Positions 35,398-43,885 of a DNA stretch of 64,000 bases are shown here, in pieces (the first letter of the stretch is position 1; each line of letters begins with the position of its first letter). This DNA comes from Microcaldota archaeon. GTDB taxonomy: Archaea; Micrarchaeota; Micrarchaeia; Micrarchaeales; Micrarchaeaceae. A program made the position numbers and the translations under genes. Under the pieces are notes generated by a model. That model did not search any database. It was given only the letters and a program-made list of their open reading frames with translations, and was not told where the DNA came from. The stretch is taken from positions 124,001-188,000 of the forward strand of contig JAKAWW010000001.1 in the NCBI GenBank assembly GCA_021816895.1, read 5' to 3'.

Positions 35398-35895
35398 CTA
35401 TACTGCCTTTGCTGTGACCGTTGCTATCTGTGCTTCGTAATAGTTGTTGTTGCTTGACGCGGTCTGGTATACGGCCCATATAGTTCCGGTAATTACTGTT
35501 CCTGTTGCGGTCGAAGCAACACCAGTAAACTGTTCTGATGCGCTTTGTCCGCTACTGAATGTGGTAAATGTAGGAGTGCCTACTGTTCCTCCGGGGCAGG
35601 TCGGCGCTGCGGAAGTCAACGTGTTACCCGATGGGACGAAGCAGAACGCTTCAGTACCGCCAGTCCATGTCGTTCCAGTGGCCTGCCCTATCGTAGCAAT
35701 AAAATTGCCATTGTGCAATACAGGATTGCTGCAAAGGTATCCTGAGCTTGCAACGCATGTTGTGCCTGTGAAAGAGGTGCTGCTGAATACTCCCAGTGAG
35801 AACAGTGCCGCCAGCACTATTGCTATTATCAGGATGGCCCACCCGTATGTCATCAGGTATTCCATCGCGCTTTGTCCTTTCTTATTTCCAAACAT
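35398..35895 (-). CDS. Class III signal peptide pilin-like protein (copy 2)
   Basis: A 165-residue prepilin with the same class III signal (KKGQSAMEYL), hydrophobic helix and first Cys pair (TTCVASSGYLC) as copy 1. Its head differs: EAFCFVPSGN, a PTCPGG segment and a hydrophobic end, IATVTAKAV. The cysteines keep similar spacing, suggesting the same fold with conserved disulfides. It has its own TATA box and terminator. It is probably a major or minor pilin assembled by the ATPase at 26.5 kb; that link is inference. Confidence 0.88.
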   Translation of the reverse strand: MFGNKKGQSAMEYLMTYGWAILIIAIVLAALFSLGVFSSTSFTGTTCVASSGYLCSNPVLHNGNFIATIGQATGTTWTGGTEAFCFVPSGNTLTSAAPTCPGGTVGTPTFTTFSSGQSASEQFTGVASTATGTVITGTIWAVYQTASSNNNYYEAQIATVTAKAV

Positions 35896-35927
35896 ACTGT
35901 CACCTTGATAATAAATGTATGGTAAGA

Positions 35928-35935
35928 TTTAAATA
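35928..35935 (-). promoter_or_regulatory. TATA box of pilin copy 2
   Basis: TATTTAAA on the minus strand, 33-40 bases before ATG 35895, equivalent to the copy 1 promoter. Confidence 0.6.
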
Positions 35936-36214
35936 CGTAACTTATCGTTCAAAATTTGCGGAATTGCAAAGCACTCAATAAAAAAATGGTAAAAATTTGC
36001 TCTGCTTGCAGCATTGGCATCAACCTGCTCGTAGCATGCCTGTCACGCATAAGAATGTGCTCTTTCTGTAATAATCGCTTTCTCTCTTTGGGCTGTTTCT
36101 AACCGATAGTGTTGCTTTTCGTGCATTTATATGATACAAGGTATAACATTAAATTGCAAATTTATTTAAAAGTTCTTTGCCTTTTTAATATATCTATTGT
36201 TCTTGGTGAGCAAA
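35936..36214. other. Intergenic region before gdhA
   Basis: AT-rich spacer between the divergent pilin and gdhA genes. It holds promoter-like tracts (TTATTTAAAAG near 36163, TTTTTAATATAT at 36182-36193) and GGTGAG at about 36205, a good ribosome-binding site for gdhA. I see no convincing gene or RNA in the remainder. Confidence 0.5.
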
Positions 36215-37480
36215 ATGGCAGAAGAGCTAAATCCATTCAAAATAGCGCAGCAGCAGCTTGATGAAGCAGCTGAGATAATGCAGCTTGACAAGACAGCACA
36301 CGCGATACTAAGGGAACCTATGGAGACGCTTATTGTCAACATACCAGTAAAGATGCGCGACGGCTCTGTTAAAGTATTCCAGGGCTTCAGGGTGCACTAC
36401 AACAATGCGCGCGGGCCGATGAAAGGCGGCATAAGGTTCCACCCGCAGGAAAGCATTGATACAGTAAAGGCGCTCTCTGCATGGATGACATGGAAAACAG
36501 CGCTTGCGAACATACCATACGGCGGCGCAAAAGGCGGCGTCATATGCGACACAAAGGCGCTGAACGACGAAGAGCTTGAGAATCTATCCCGCGGCTACGT
36601 CCGCGCAATCCACGACTTTATAGGGCCTGACATTGACATACCTGCTCCTGACGTATACACAACGCCGCAGATCATGGCCTGGATGATGGACGAGTACAGC
36701 AAGCTAAAAGGCCGCAATGAATTCGGCGTAATTACCGGAAAGCCCCTTGAAACCTGGGGCTCAGAGGGCAGAGGCGATGCAACAGCGATGGGCGGCATGT
36801 ATGTGCTCCGCGAAGCGGCGAAATACAAAGGCATAGACCTCAAGAAGGCGCGCATAGCCATACAGGGCTTTGGAAATGCTGGCACCTTTGCGTTCAGCAT
36901 AGCCCAGAAGATGTTCGGCTCCAAGGTTGTTGCGATAAGCGATTCAAAGGGCGGCATATACAGCGAGGACGGGCTGGATTTCGAAGCGGTGCAGAAGGCG
37001 AAGCAGAGCACAGGCACAGTGCAGGGCTATGACAAGGCGCAGAAGATAACGAACGAGCAGCTGCTTGAGCTCGATGCCGACATACTAATACCGGCTGCGC
37101 TTGAAAACCAGGTAACCGGAAGCAATGCGGACAAGGTGAAAGCCAAGATACTGCTGGAACTCGCAAACGGTCCAGTGACAATGGAAGCAGACAAGATACT
37201 TGCAGAAACCGGCGTGTTTGACCTGCCCGACTTCCTTGTGAATAGCGGCGGGGTCATAGTGTCGTATTTCGAATGGGTGCAGAACATAGGAGGCTATTAC
37301 TGGAGCGCCGACGAAGTATACGCAAAGCTGGACAAGATAATAACAAAGTCGTTCAACGACGTGATAGCAACCCAAAAAGCGTATGAGCAGAAGGGCACTA
37401 AGATAAATCCAAGGATGGGTGCGTACATAATAGCTGTAGACAGGGTCGCAAAAGCGATGAAAGCAAGAGGCTGGTACTAG
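36215..37480 (+). CDS. gdhA: Glutamate dehydrogenase
   Basis: Interconverts glutamate and 2-oxoglutarate plus ammonia using NAD(P). The 421-residue hexameric type is typical of archaea. It has [11 protein letters not shown] and the catalytic-Lys motif [15 protein letters not shown] with catalytic Asp, and the Rossmann motif IQGFGNAG. The Asp after the dinucleotide fold (ISDSKGG) fits NAD preference but does not prove it. ATG 36215 follows a GGTGAG site; the in-frame TTG 36197 is rejected. It is one of few central-metabolism genes here and would link amino-acid catabolism with the aminotransferase at 42.7 kb. Confidence 0.95.
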   Translation: MAEELNPFKIAQQQLDEAAEIMQLDKTAHAILREPMETLIVNIPVKMRDGSVKVFQGFRVHYNNARGPMKGGIRFHPQESIDTVKALSAWMTWKTALANIPYGGAKGGVICDTKALNDEELENLSRGYVRAIHDFIGPDIDIPAPDVYTTPQIMAWMMDEYSKLKGRNEFGVITGKPLETWGSEGRGDATAMGGMYVLREAAKYKGIDLKKARIAIQGFGNAGTFAFSIAQKMFGSKVVAISDSKGGIYSEDGLDFEAVQKAKQSTGTVQGYDKAQKITNEQLLELDADILIPAALENQVTGSNADKVKAKILLELANGPVTMEADKILAETGVFDLPDFLVNSGGVIVSYFEWVQNIGGYYWSADEVYAKLDKIITKSFNDVIATQKAYEQKGTKINPRMGAYIIAVDRVAKAMKARGWY

Positions 37481-37484
37481 CTAG

Positions 37485-37515
37485 CTTCTTTCTCTTTTTT
37501 TATCTTTTCTTTTTC
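37485..37515 (+). terminator. T-rich terminator after gdhA
   Basis: TTCTTTCTCTTTTTTTATC followed by TTTTCTTTTTC directly after the stop, between convergent gdhA and mcm. Confidence 0.55.
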
Positions 37516-37555
37516 GCGTTTTGCGCATTCAAGAAAAAGGATAGTGCTGTAAAAC

Positions 37556-39637
37556 TTACTCTGTCTCGTGCTTTACCGTTTTCACTATTCCCTGCTTTGG
37601 CCTGTAGATGTCGCCGCTCCTCTCCAGCTCGTTCAGGTACTTGTTTACCGTCTGCTCGTCAATGCTCTCCTTGCTCGCTTCTTCCATTACTCGCTGTATC
37701 TTCGCAGTGCCCTCGCTCTCCTCTAGCCTCTTTATTATGTTCATTATTGCGTTTATGCGGTCTACTTTCTCCCTTGGCATGCCTGTGAGTATCGTGTCTA
37801 TGTCCCTCCTTCCTGTCCTGTCCACCGCAAGGGTTTTGAGCATGTATTCTGTGAGAGCTATGGCGCGCTCAGCGTCGCTCACTTCTACAATATTGGAAAG
37901 CCTTGATTTTGCGCTCGCCTCAGCAAGCCTTACTAGCCCCTCTATCTGCCTGGGCGTTATCGTGGGCGCTCCCTTCCTTGCGCCTATGCGCCTAAGGTCT
38001 ATGTAGTAATCCTGTATTCTTGCGCCCGCCTCATCAGTAAGCCTTGGGTAAATATGCTTTCTTGCGTATGCAATATACTTCCTGAGCAGGTCGCTCGGTA
38101 TCGGAGCAGCTTCGACCTGCTCGTGCTCCTCCACTTCGGCAATTCGCGCGCCGGCTGCTTCATGCTGCACAAGTATGTGCTTCGCTATGTTCTTATCGAG
38201 CTCCTCGTCCATTATGTCCCTTATCGGGAATATCAGGTCGAATCTGGATAGCAACGTTGGCGGTATGTCGAACTGCTCTGCAGGGTATATGTTCTGGTCG
38301 AACCTCCCGTATTTCGGGTTTGCCGCTGCAAGCACCGCCGCCTTCGCGGAGAACGTCGCTACAATGCCTGCCTTTGCCACGCTTATCGTCTGCGATTCTA
38401 GCGCCTCGTGCAGCGCAGCCCTGTCTTCATCGCTTACCTTGTCGAATTCGTCTATGCATACGACTCCGCCGCTACCTAATACAAGCGCTCCTGCCTTGAG
38501 CGTCCACCCTCCTTCTGAAAATTCATCCCTCTCTGCAACGGCAGTCATGCCTCCACCGGTTACCGATTTTCCGCTCACGTAGATGCCTTTTGGCACTAGC
38601 CTCGATACAGCTTGCAGTATCCTTGTCTTCGCGCTCCCCGGATCGCCTATGAGCAGTATGTGTATGTCGCTCCTTATGACGCCACCGTCAACGAGCATCT
38701 TGCCCGGGGTGCCGCCAAAAAGCTCCAGTGCAACCGCCTGCTTTATCTCATCGTAGCCGTATACAGAAGGCACTATGGAGCGCACAATGCTGTCGAACAC
38801 GTTCTGCCCCTTCGCCAGCTCGTTTATCTCCCTCTCCTCCTCTTCGCTTATGGGTATGTCTGTGAACTCCTTCTCCTTCGCTGCTATCGACACTGCGTCA
38901 AGGAACATAGTATAAAGATTCTTCTCCAGTTTGCCCCTTATGTTGCGGCGCGGCCTTATGCGCAGCACTCCAGTTATTTCAATCCTGTCCCCAGGTATGA
39001 CCATGTTCACAAGGTCGTCTTCCGCCCATACCTCAAGCTGCCATGTCGGCACGTTGCCGTGGAGCTTTTCAAGCGGGTCCTGCACGGCAAGCTTCTGCAG
39101 GTTTATGAACTGCGATTCCTCGGGAACCTGCTTCAGCGACTTCCTCTTGCACTGCTCGCATATCTCGGGCACCTCGTCCCTGTCAAGCCTTATCTTATAC
39201 GTGGCTCCGCAATATGTGCACTTGTAGAATCCTATCTTCACCTTGGGGTTTATCTCTGAGCGCTTTACAACAAGGCTGTCCAGCATAACGAGCTTGCCTA
39301 TGTAGTTGGAGCCGATGTCCTGCACAAGCGGCGTGTTGATGTTCTGCCCGTAGAAGCGCACGTGCGGCTCCTTCTCCTTCATATTAATGTCCTTGAGCTT
39401 TCCCTTCAACGATTCATTTGCTGCGTCTATTATGGATTCAGGGTTGTTTATGAGCTCGCTTGCCAGCTCCGGGTCGAACTTGCTCAAATCCTTGAAATCC
39501 ACGTTAAGGCTGCGCTTGTCAGGGAATGCGACTATTATGTCTGCTATCGCTTCCTTGTAGTACTGGTCTAGGAAGTCGTCAAATTTTGCCTTTACTGCTT
39601 CGCCAACGGCATCAAGCACAACAAGCACCCCTATCAT
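37556..39637 (-). CDS. mcm: Replicative helicase MCM
   Basis: A 693-residue hexameric helicase. The N-terminal domain contains a CTYC...CEQC zinc ribbon near residues 140-163 and the OB-fold hairpin region. The AAA core has Walker A GDPGSAKTR, Walker B VVCIDEFDK, sensor 1 AAANPKYGRFD and the arginine finger LLSRFDLIF. A C-terminal winged-helix domain ends KQGIVKTVKHE. ATG 39637 is the first start, though GTGs at the next few codons are possible. It is 36 bases downstream of a tRNA-binding-domain gene on the same strand. No GINS or Cdc6 gene is adjacent. Confidence 0.95.
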   Translation of the reverse strand: MIGVLVVLDAVGEAVKAKFDDFLDQYYKEAIADIIVAFPDKRSLNVDFKDLSKFDPELASELINNPESIIDAANESLKGKLKDINMKEKEPHVRFYGQNINTPLVQDIGSNYIGKLVMLDSLVVKRSEINPKVKIGFYKCTYCGATYKIRLDRDEVPEICEQCKRKSLKQVPEESQFINLQKLAVQDPLEKLHGNVPTWQLEVWAEDDLVNMVIPGDRIEITGVLRIRPRRNIRGKLEKNLYTMFLDAVSIAAKEKEFTDIPISEEEEREINELAKGQNVFDSIVRSIVPSVYGYDEIKQAVALELFGGTPGKMLVDGGVIRSDIHILLIGDPGSAKTRILQAVSRLVPKGIYVSGKSVTGGGMTAVAERDEFSEGGWTLKAGALVLGSGGVVCIDEFDKVSDEDRAALHEALESQTISVAKAGIVATFSAKAAVLAAANPKYGRFDQNIYPAEQFDIPPTLLSRFDLIFPIRDIMDEELDKNIAKHILVQHEAAGARIAEVEEHEQVEAAPIPSDLLRKYIAYARKHIYPRLTDEAGARIQDYYIDLRRIGARKGAPTITPRQIEGLVRLAEASAKSRLSNIVEVSDAERAIALTEYMLKTLAVDRTGRRDIDTILTGMPREKVDRINAIMNIIKRLEESEGTAKIQRVMEEASKESIDEQTVNKYLNELERSGDIYRPKQGIVKTVKHETE

Positions 39638-39673
39638 ATTTGCTACAGCAAAGATTAATACTTTATGCGCATG

Positions 39674-40000
39674 TCAGTGGATCCTGCTTCCCGGAGCTAT
39701 GTCCTTGTCAGGCCTTATGAGCACCACCTGCCCATTGTCTTCAGCTGCAAGCAGCATGCCTTCAGAAGTTATCCCTGCAACCCCTTTCGGGTCAAGGTTT
39801 GCCACAACCACGATGCTTGTGCCTTCAAGCTCTTCCTTTTTGTATATGTCCTTTATGCCAGCTACTATGGTGCGCAGGCCGAGCTCGCCAAGATCCACTT
39901 TCAGCACGTACATCGGCTTCCTCGCGCCTTCATGGTCCTTCACTTCAATGATCCTTCCAACCCTAAGGTCTATGCTGCCGAATTCTTCAATCGAAACCAT
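39674..40000 (-). CDS. Stand-alone tRNA-binding OB-fold protein (MetRS C-terminal/EMAPII-like)
   Basis: A 108-residue protein with the complete tRNA-binding domain: FGSIDLRVGRIIEV, YVLKVDLGELGLRTIVAGI and ANLDPKGVAGITSEGMLLAA. In many archaea this domain is a separate subunit of methionyl-tRNA synthetase. No synthetase core is in this window, so a CsaA-like or general tRNA-binding role is also possible. First gene of a pair with mcm. Confidence 0.9.
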   Translation of the reverse strand: MVSIEEFGSIDLRVGRIIEVKDHEGARKPMYVLKVDLGELGLRTIVAGIKDIYKKEELEGTSIVVVANLDPKGVAGITSEGMLLAAEDNGQVVLIRPDKDIAPGSRIH

Positions 40001-40116
40001 TTCAGCACCTTATCGTTTTTTATTATTATCCTGAACAATTATATATATCAATTGTGTGCAGGTGGCAGCGCAGCAGGTTCGCGCACGTGCATTGATTTTT
40101 ATGCTGAAGTGGTAAT

Positions 40117-40509
40117 ATGAGTCAGTTTGGTTCTCAGATACATGCCAGGTCAAACACGAAGAGAAGCGGCAACGGCAAGCAGGTAAGGAAATTCAGGGAC
40201 AAGCGCCGCAGCGAGATGGGCAGCTATTTTGCTTCAACGAAGCTTTCCGGCGAGAGCGTAGCGGTAAGCGAGAGGCGCCGTGGCGGCAACATGGGCAAGA
40301 AGCTCAAGCGCGTGGCGTTTGCGAATGTGCTTACGAAGCAGGGCTACAAAAAAGCGAAGATAACAGAAGTAATAGAATCGAAGGACAACAAGAACTTCGC
40401 AAGGCAGAACATAATAACCAAGGGCACGCTGATAAACACTGAGCTAGGCAAGGCCGTCGTGCTCAACAGGCCGGGCAGGGAAGGTGCTGTCAACGCAAGG
40501 CTCATATAA
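40117..40509 (+). CDS. rps8e: Ribosomal protein eS8
   Basis: A 130-residue small-subunit protein found in archaea and eukaryotes. It is highly basic and has the family signature KRSGNGKQVRKFRDKRR, then ERRRGGNMGKKLKRVAFANV and the C-terminal ITKGTLINTELGKAVV with SRPGQEG-like NRPGREGAVNA. First gene of a unit followed by an unknown protein and a carbamoyltransferase. Confidence 0.95.
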   Translation: MSQFGSQIHARSNTKRSGNGKQVRKFRDKRRSEMGSYFASTKLSGESVAVSERRRGGNMGKKLKRVAFANVLTKQGYKKAKITEVIESKDNKNFARQNIITKGTLINTELGKAVVLNRPGREGAVNARLI

Positions 40510-40522
40510 GAGTGGTGCCGCA

Positions 40523-40951
40523 ATGGAGAGGGTATACTCTTTCGACAGGACCGAAGAGGAGAAGCTCAAGCGTATGCTTGCATATGATCCATATACAGAT
40601 CCCGCTGTGATACCGCCAGCAAGCAAGGGCGATGACAAGGAACGTGAAAGCACGATAAAAGCCAACATGGAGAAGCTTGCGCAGAGCGACAAGTTTTTCG
40701 ACGTAATATTCGCCAGGCAGGAGTACAGCCTAAGGGAAGGCCCGTCAATAGGCATGGGCGAAGACAAAGTGTACCTATACCTGAAGGCAAACGACAGCTT
40801 CTTTGCCAAGGCCGAAGAAAAACTTAAGCAGAATTTTCCCAGCTTCAAAAGAGAAAGCGCAGAGACGGAGCAGAAAGTAATAAGCTTCATAAAAGAGGAG
40901 CAAGACCGCTCAAATTCGGGCTTTGGCATGATATTTGGTGGTTCAGCATGA
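40523..40951 (+). CDS. Conserved-looking soluble protein of unknown function
   Basis: A 142-residue protein starting MERVYSFDRTEE. I do not recognise the family. It is acidic and helical with a central FARQEYSLREGPSIG, a segment resembling a beta hairpin (DKVYLYLKAND), a long charged helix, and a Gly/Phe-rich end (SGFGMIFGGSA). There is no membrane segment or metal motif. It begins 13 bases after eS8, and its stop overlaps the carbamoyltransferase start (ATGA), so the three genes should be co-expressed. That context hints at a translation-linked role but does not establish one. Confidence 0.75.
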   Translation: MERVYSFDRTEEEKLKRMLAYDPYTDPAVIPPASKGDDKERESTIKANMEKLAQSDKFFDVIFARQEYSLREGPSIGMGEDKVYLYLKANDSFFAKAEEKLKQNFPSFKRESAETEQKVISFIKEEQDRSNSGFGMIFGGSA

Positions 40952-41847
40952 ACTTGTTGAGCTCTAATGACCTATCTAAGGCCGAAATCAACAAGGTATT
41001 TGACATAGCTGACGATCTTGTCGAAGGCAAGGAAGGGCTCTCGCTAAAGGAGCATACGACCCTTGCGCTTCTATTCTCAGAGCCTTCTACACGCACAAGG
41101 GTTTCTTTCGAAGTGGCCATGGCCCAGCTCGGCGGGCATGCGATATTCGTAGATATGAGCACCACCCATCTGAAGCGCGGCGAAACACTTGCAGACACAG
41201 CAAAGGTGATAAGCGGCTACTGCGATTTCATCGCAATGCGCGTTGACAGCCATGACGACCTGCTTACAGTTGCCAGGAATTCAAGCGTGCCTGTCATAAA
41301 CGCGCTCACAAGGCTTGAGCACCCCACGCAGGCCCTTGCAGATGTGTACACAATACAGAAGCACTTCAGCCGCATAAAAGGTTTGAAGATTGTGTTCGCA
41401 GGCGACATTGCGCAGAACACCGCGAATTCGCTGATGATCACCGCAGCAAAGCTCGGCGCAGACATAGCGCTCGTAGGACCCAAGGGCGTAATGCCGAACG
41501 AGCTCTTCTTCAACAAGGCAAGGGAGTATAGCAAGGTCGACGTTTACAATGACATAGAGGAGGGGGCATCGGAAGCAGATGTGATATACACTGACACGTT
41601 CGTGAGCATGGGCCTCGAAAGTAGTGCAGAAGGCAGGACTAAATTATTCGCGCCGTACCAGGTCAACAGCACAATGATGAGCTATGCAAGGGAAGGCGCT
41701 ATTGCAATGCATCCGCTTCCAGCGCACCGCGGCGAGGAGATCTCCGCAGAGGTTCTTGACGGCGCGCAAAGCGTAGTATGGGAGCAGGCAAGGAACAAGC
41801 TGCTCCTTGAAAAAGCGGTGCTCATATACCTCTCTAATTCTGCGTGA
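40948..41847 (+). CDS. argF: Ornithine carbamoyltransferase-like enzyme
   Basis: A 299-residue aspartate/ornithine carbamoyltransferase family protein. The carbamoyl-phosphate site is SEPSTRTRVSFE, with HPTQALADVYT in the second shell. The late motif HPLPAHRGEEI and the DTFVSMGLESSAEGR...FAPYQVN region match ornithine transcarbamylases (HCLPAHRGEEV, SMGEE). The usual Cys is Pro and HPTQ is aspartate-transcarbamylase-like, so substrate specificity is not certain. No other arginine or pyrimidine genes are nearby. It is translationally coupled to the preceding unknown gene in the eS8 unit. Confidence 0.75.
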   Translation: MNLLSSNDLSKAEINKVFDIADDLVEGKEGLSLKEHTTLALLFSEPSTRTRVSFEVAMAQLGGHAIFVDMSTTHLKRGETLADTAKVISGYCDFIAMRVDSHDDLLTVARNSSVPVINALTRLEHPTQALADVYTIQKHFSRIKGLKIVFAGDIAQNTANSLMITAAKLGADIALVGPKGVMPNELFFNKAREYSKVDVYNDIEEGASEADVIYTDTFVSMGLESSAEGRTKLFAPYQVNSTMMSYAREGAIAMHPLPAHRGEEISAEVLDGAQSVVWEQARNKLLLEKAVLIYLSNSA

Positions 41848-41857
41848 GCAGCGCTCG

Positions 41858-41873
41858 TTTTTTCCCTTTTTTC
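41858..41873 (+). terminator. T-rich terminator of the eS8 unit
   Basis: Two runs of six T separated by CCC, starting about ten bases after the carbamoyltransferase stop. Confidence 0.55.
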
Positions 41874-41923
41874 CAAAGCGTCAAGTTTTTAGTAATATTC
41901 ATTCATATTATATTTGTGGTATT

Positions 41924-42640
41924 ATGAAGTATGCTAGGGAGCACATAAAGCGCTATTGGATATTTGAGTACAGGCGTGCCCTTGGTATATCAATGGTAAC
42001 GTTTGCAATAGCGCTCTCTGTAGGCATGGTATTCACAACCATGATCAACGCGTTTGCTATACCAAATCCAGTATACGAGCTTGCCTTCTGGGGGCTGCTG
42101 ATATTGTTCACGTCGCTTGTGCTGGTAAGCAGCTTCGTTAATGCTCACATACTCTCTGTCAAATACATGAACGACATGGAGCGCACCCGCCATTCAAAGT
42201 ACATGGGCGGCTGGCTTACCATACTTGCAATCGGGGCCATAGCGTTTGTAATACCATTGATATTCTTCACAAACGTGTACGAGCCCGTAGCGATACTTTT
42301 CGGCTTCGGTGGTGTTTTCCTGGTGCTTTTCCTCTCTGTGAAGTACTTGTTCAACTACTCGTATTATGAAATTGCAATAGGTGTTGCGGCACTGTGGGTC
42401 GTGGCCATTATCACCGCAATAGGGGCATATACTTATTCAACCCCAAGCAACACGGTTGCCCTGGGCTCGTTCTCCCTGTTTGTATCAGTGCTCTCCCTGA
42501 TAATAATAACAGGCTTCATCGGCATGTCCCTTCTGGTCAATGCGACTAATGAGTTTTCGCACGAGTTCAGGCTTGTGGCCCAGAACCTTGAGCGCCAGCA
42601 AAGTGCTGCAAAAGCGCGAAGCCGGCGCACGCGCAGATAA
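41924..42640 (+). CDS. Polytopic membrane protein of unknown function
   Basis: A 238-residue protein with six predicted membrane spans, a basic N-terminus (MKYAREHIKRYW) and a basic, Arg-rich cytoplasmic tail (QQSAAKARSRRTRR). No motif of a known transporter or enzyme is seen. The DNA upstream has an ATATTATATTTG promoter about 20 bases before ATG 41924, so longer in-frame versions are unlikely. It is followed 12 bases later by an aminotransferase gene, probably in one unit. Confidence 0.8.
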   Translation: MKYAREHIKRYWIFEYRRALGISMVTFAIALSVGMVFTTMINAFAIPNPVYELAFWGLLILFTSLVLVSSFVNAHILSVKYMNDMERTRHSKYMGGWLTILAIGAIAFVIPLIFFTNVYEPVAILFGFGGVFLVLFLSVKYLFNYSYYEIAIGVAALWVVAIITAIGAYTYSTPSNTVALGSFSLFVSVLSLIIITGFIGMSLLVNATNEFSHEFRLVAQNLERQQSAAKARSRRTRR

Positions 42641-42652
42641 CGCGGCGATTCT

Positions 42653-43885
42653 ATGATCCTATCAGCAAGAAGCAGGTATGCGCAGAATCCAATAGAAGAA
42701 GAGGACATCGTGGCTGACGGGCTTGTCAAAAAAGGTAAGAACGTGGTGCGCTTGAACCGTGGCGATCCGCCGGTGTATTTTCCAACGCCGAAATATATAA
42801 TAAATGCTTACATAAGCGCTCTGCGCGAAGCAAAAACATTTTATTCCAGGGCCGAGGGTGCGCACATGCTTGTCGAAGCCGTGCAGAAAAGATACCGGCG
42901 CATGTACGGCATAAACGCCAGCGAAGACAGCATCATAGTCACGCAAGGTGTGTCTGAGGCCCTCGGGTTTATCAACAGCGCTTTAATAAATGATGGTGAT
43001 TCAGCTGTAATATTCAAGCCGTACTACCCGCTATACGTGCCGCTGCTCAAAATATACGGAGGCAATCCAATAATGGGAAGCTACAACGAAGCATCTGGAT
43101 GGGGCATAGACTCGGAAAAGCTGTCGCGCATGCTAAAGGCGCTTCCGAAAAGCAGGGCGCGCCGCGCAAAGTACCTCCTAATCACAAATCCCAGCAATCC
43201 AACCGGCACCGTGCTAAGCAGGAGAGTGCTTAAGGAAATAATAGACATAGCAAACGAGCATTCGTTGCTGATAGTAAGCGACGAGATATACGATGAGATA
43301 ACATACAACGGCGCCAGGTTTACTAGCGTAGGCGAGCTCGCGAAAGGCGTGCCCCACATAATACTCAACGGCGCTTCAAAGGATTTCGATGCCACAGGCT
43401 TCAGGATCGGCTTCATGCTTGTGCCTGAGCATGACAAAACCTCAATGGCAATAAAGGAAAAGCTGGCAGATTACGCAAAGGCAAGGCTCTCTGTCAACAC
43501 GCCGGCGCAGTATGCGGTCGCAGCTGCGATGAGCAATGAAAGCGAGCACAGGAAGGCTATCCGCAGCATGGTGCGCGGCATAGCGGACCGCGCAAATTTT
43601 GCCACGAGGCTCATAGCGGAAAACAGCCTGTTCGAAGTGGTCGAGCCGAATGGCGCATTCTATATCTTCCCCAAAGTGGACCTCAAGAAAATAGGCTTCA
43701 AAAGCGATGCCGAATTTGTGGACAGGCTTTTAAAGGAAGAATACGTGCAGCTTACCCGCGGCTCTGGCTTCGGCGCGCCCTCGCACATAAGAATAGTGGC
43801 ACTGCCTCCTAAAGATATATTAGGCTATGCCATTAATAAGATAAATGAATTCTGCAACAGGCATTCCAGAAGCACGGGCCCGTAG
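42653..43885 (+). CDS. Class I/II PLP-dependent aminotransferase
   Basis: A 410-residue alanine/aspartate-type aminotransferase. It has TQGVSEALGFINSAL, the substrate loop LITNPSNPTGTV, the cofactor Asp/Tyr pair in VSDEIYDEI, and the PLP lysine with phosphate Arg in GASKDFDATGFRIGF. The C-terminal GSGFGAPSHIRI contains the carboxylate-binding Arg. The amino donor is unknown; AlaT-like enzymes use glutamate. Its last ten bases, including the TAG stop, lie inside the acceptor stem and first bases of tRNA-Val. Confidence 0.92.
   Translation: MILSARSRYAQNPIEEEDIVADGLVKKGKNVVRLNRGDPPVYFPTPKYIINAYISALREAKTFYSRAEGAHMLVEAVQKRYRRMYGINASEDSIIVTQGVSEALGFINSALINDGDSAVIFKPYYPLYVPLLKIYGGNPIMGSYNEASGWGIDSEKLSRMLKALPKSRARRAKYLLITNPSNPTGTVLSRRVLKEIIDIANEHSLLIVSDEIYDEITYNGARFTSVGELAKGVPHIILNGASKDFDATGFRIGFMLVPEHDKTSMAIKEKLADYAKARLSVNTPAQYAVAAAMSNESEHRKAIRSMVRGIADRANFATRLIAENSLFEVVEPNGAFYIFPKVDLKKIGFKSDAEFVDRLLKEEYVQLTRGSGFGAPSHIRIVALPPKDILGYAINKINEFCNRHSRSTGP

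Larger units (their letters stand above)
35098..35917. repeat. Duplicated 193-base segment shared by the two pilin genes
   Basis: Bases 35098-35290 and 35725-35917 are nearly identical (offset 627; I see only a few differences, for example cccgag/cctgag and gagaata/gagaaca). The identity covers the leader, ribosome-binding site, signal peptide, hydrophobic helix and first head residues, then stops abruptly. Downstream sequences encode unrelated-looking heads of similar composition. Confidence 0.85.

Noticed and set aside
35936-36214. Small gene or RNA in the gap before gdhA
   Set aside because: No frame with a start signal and no stable fold is evident by eye; only promoter-like tracts are seen.
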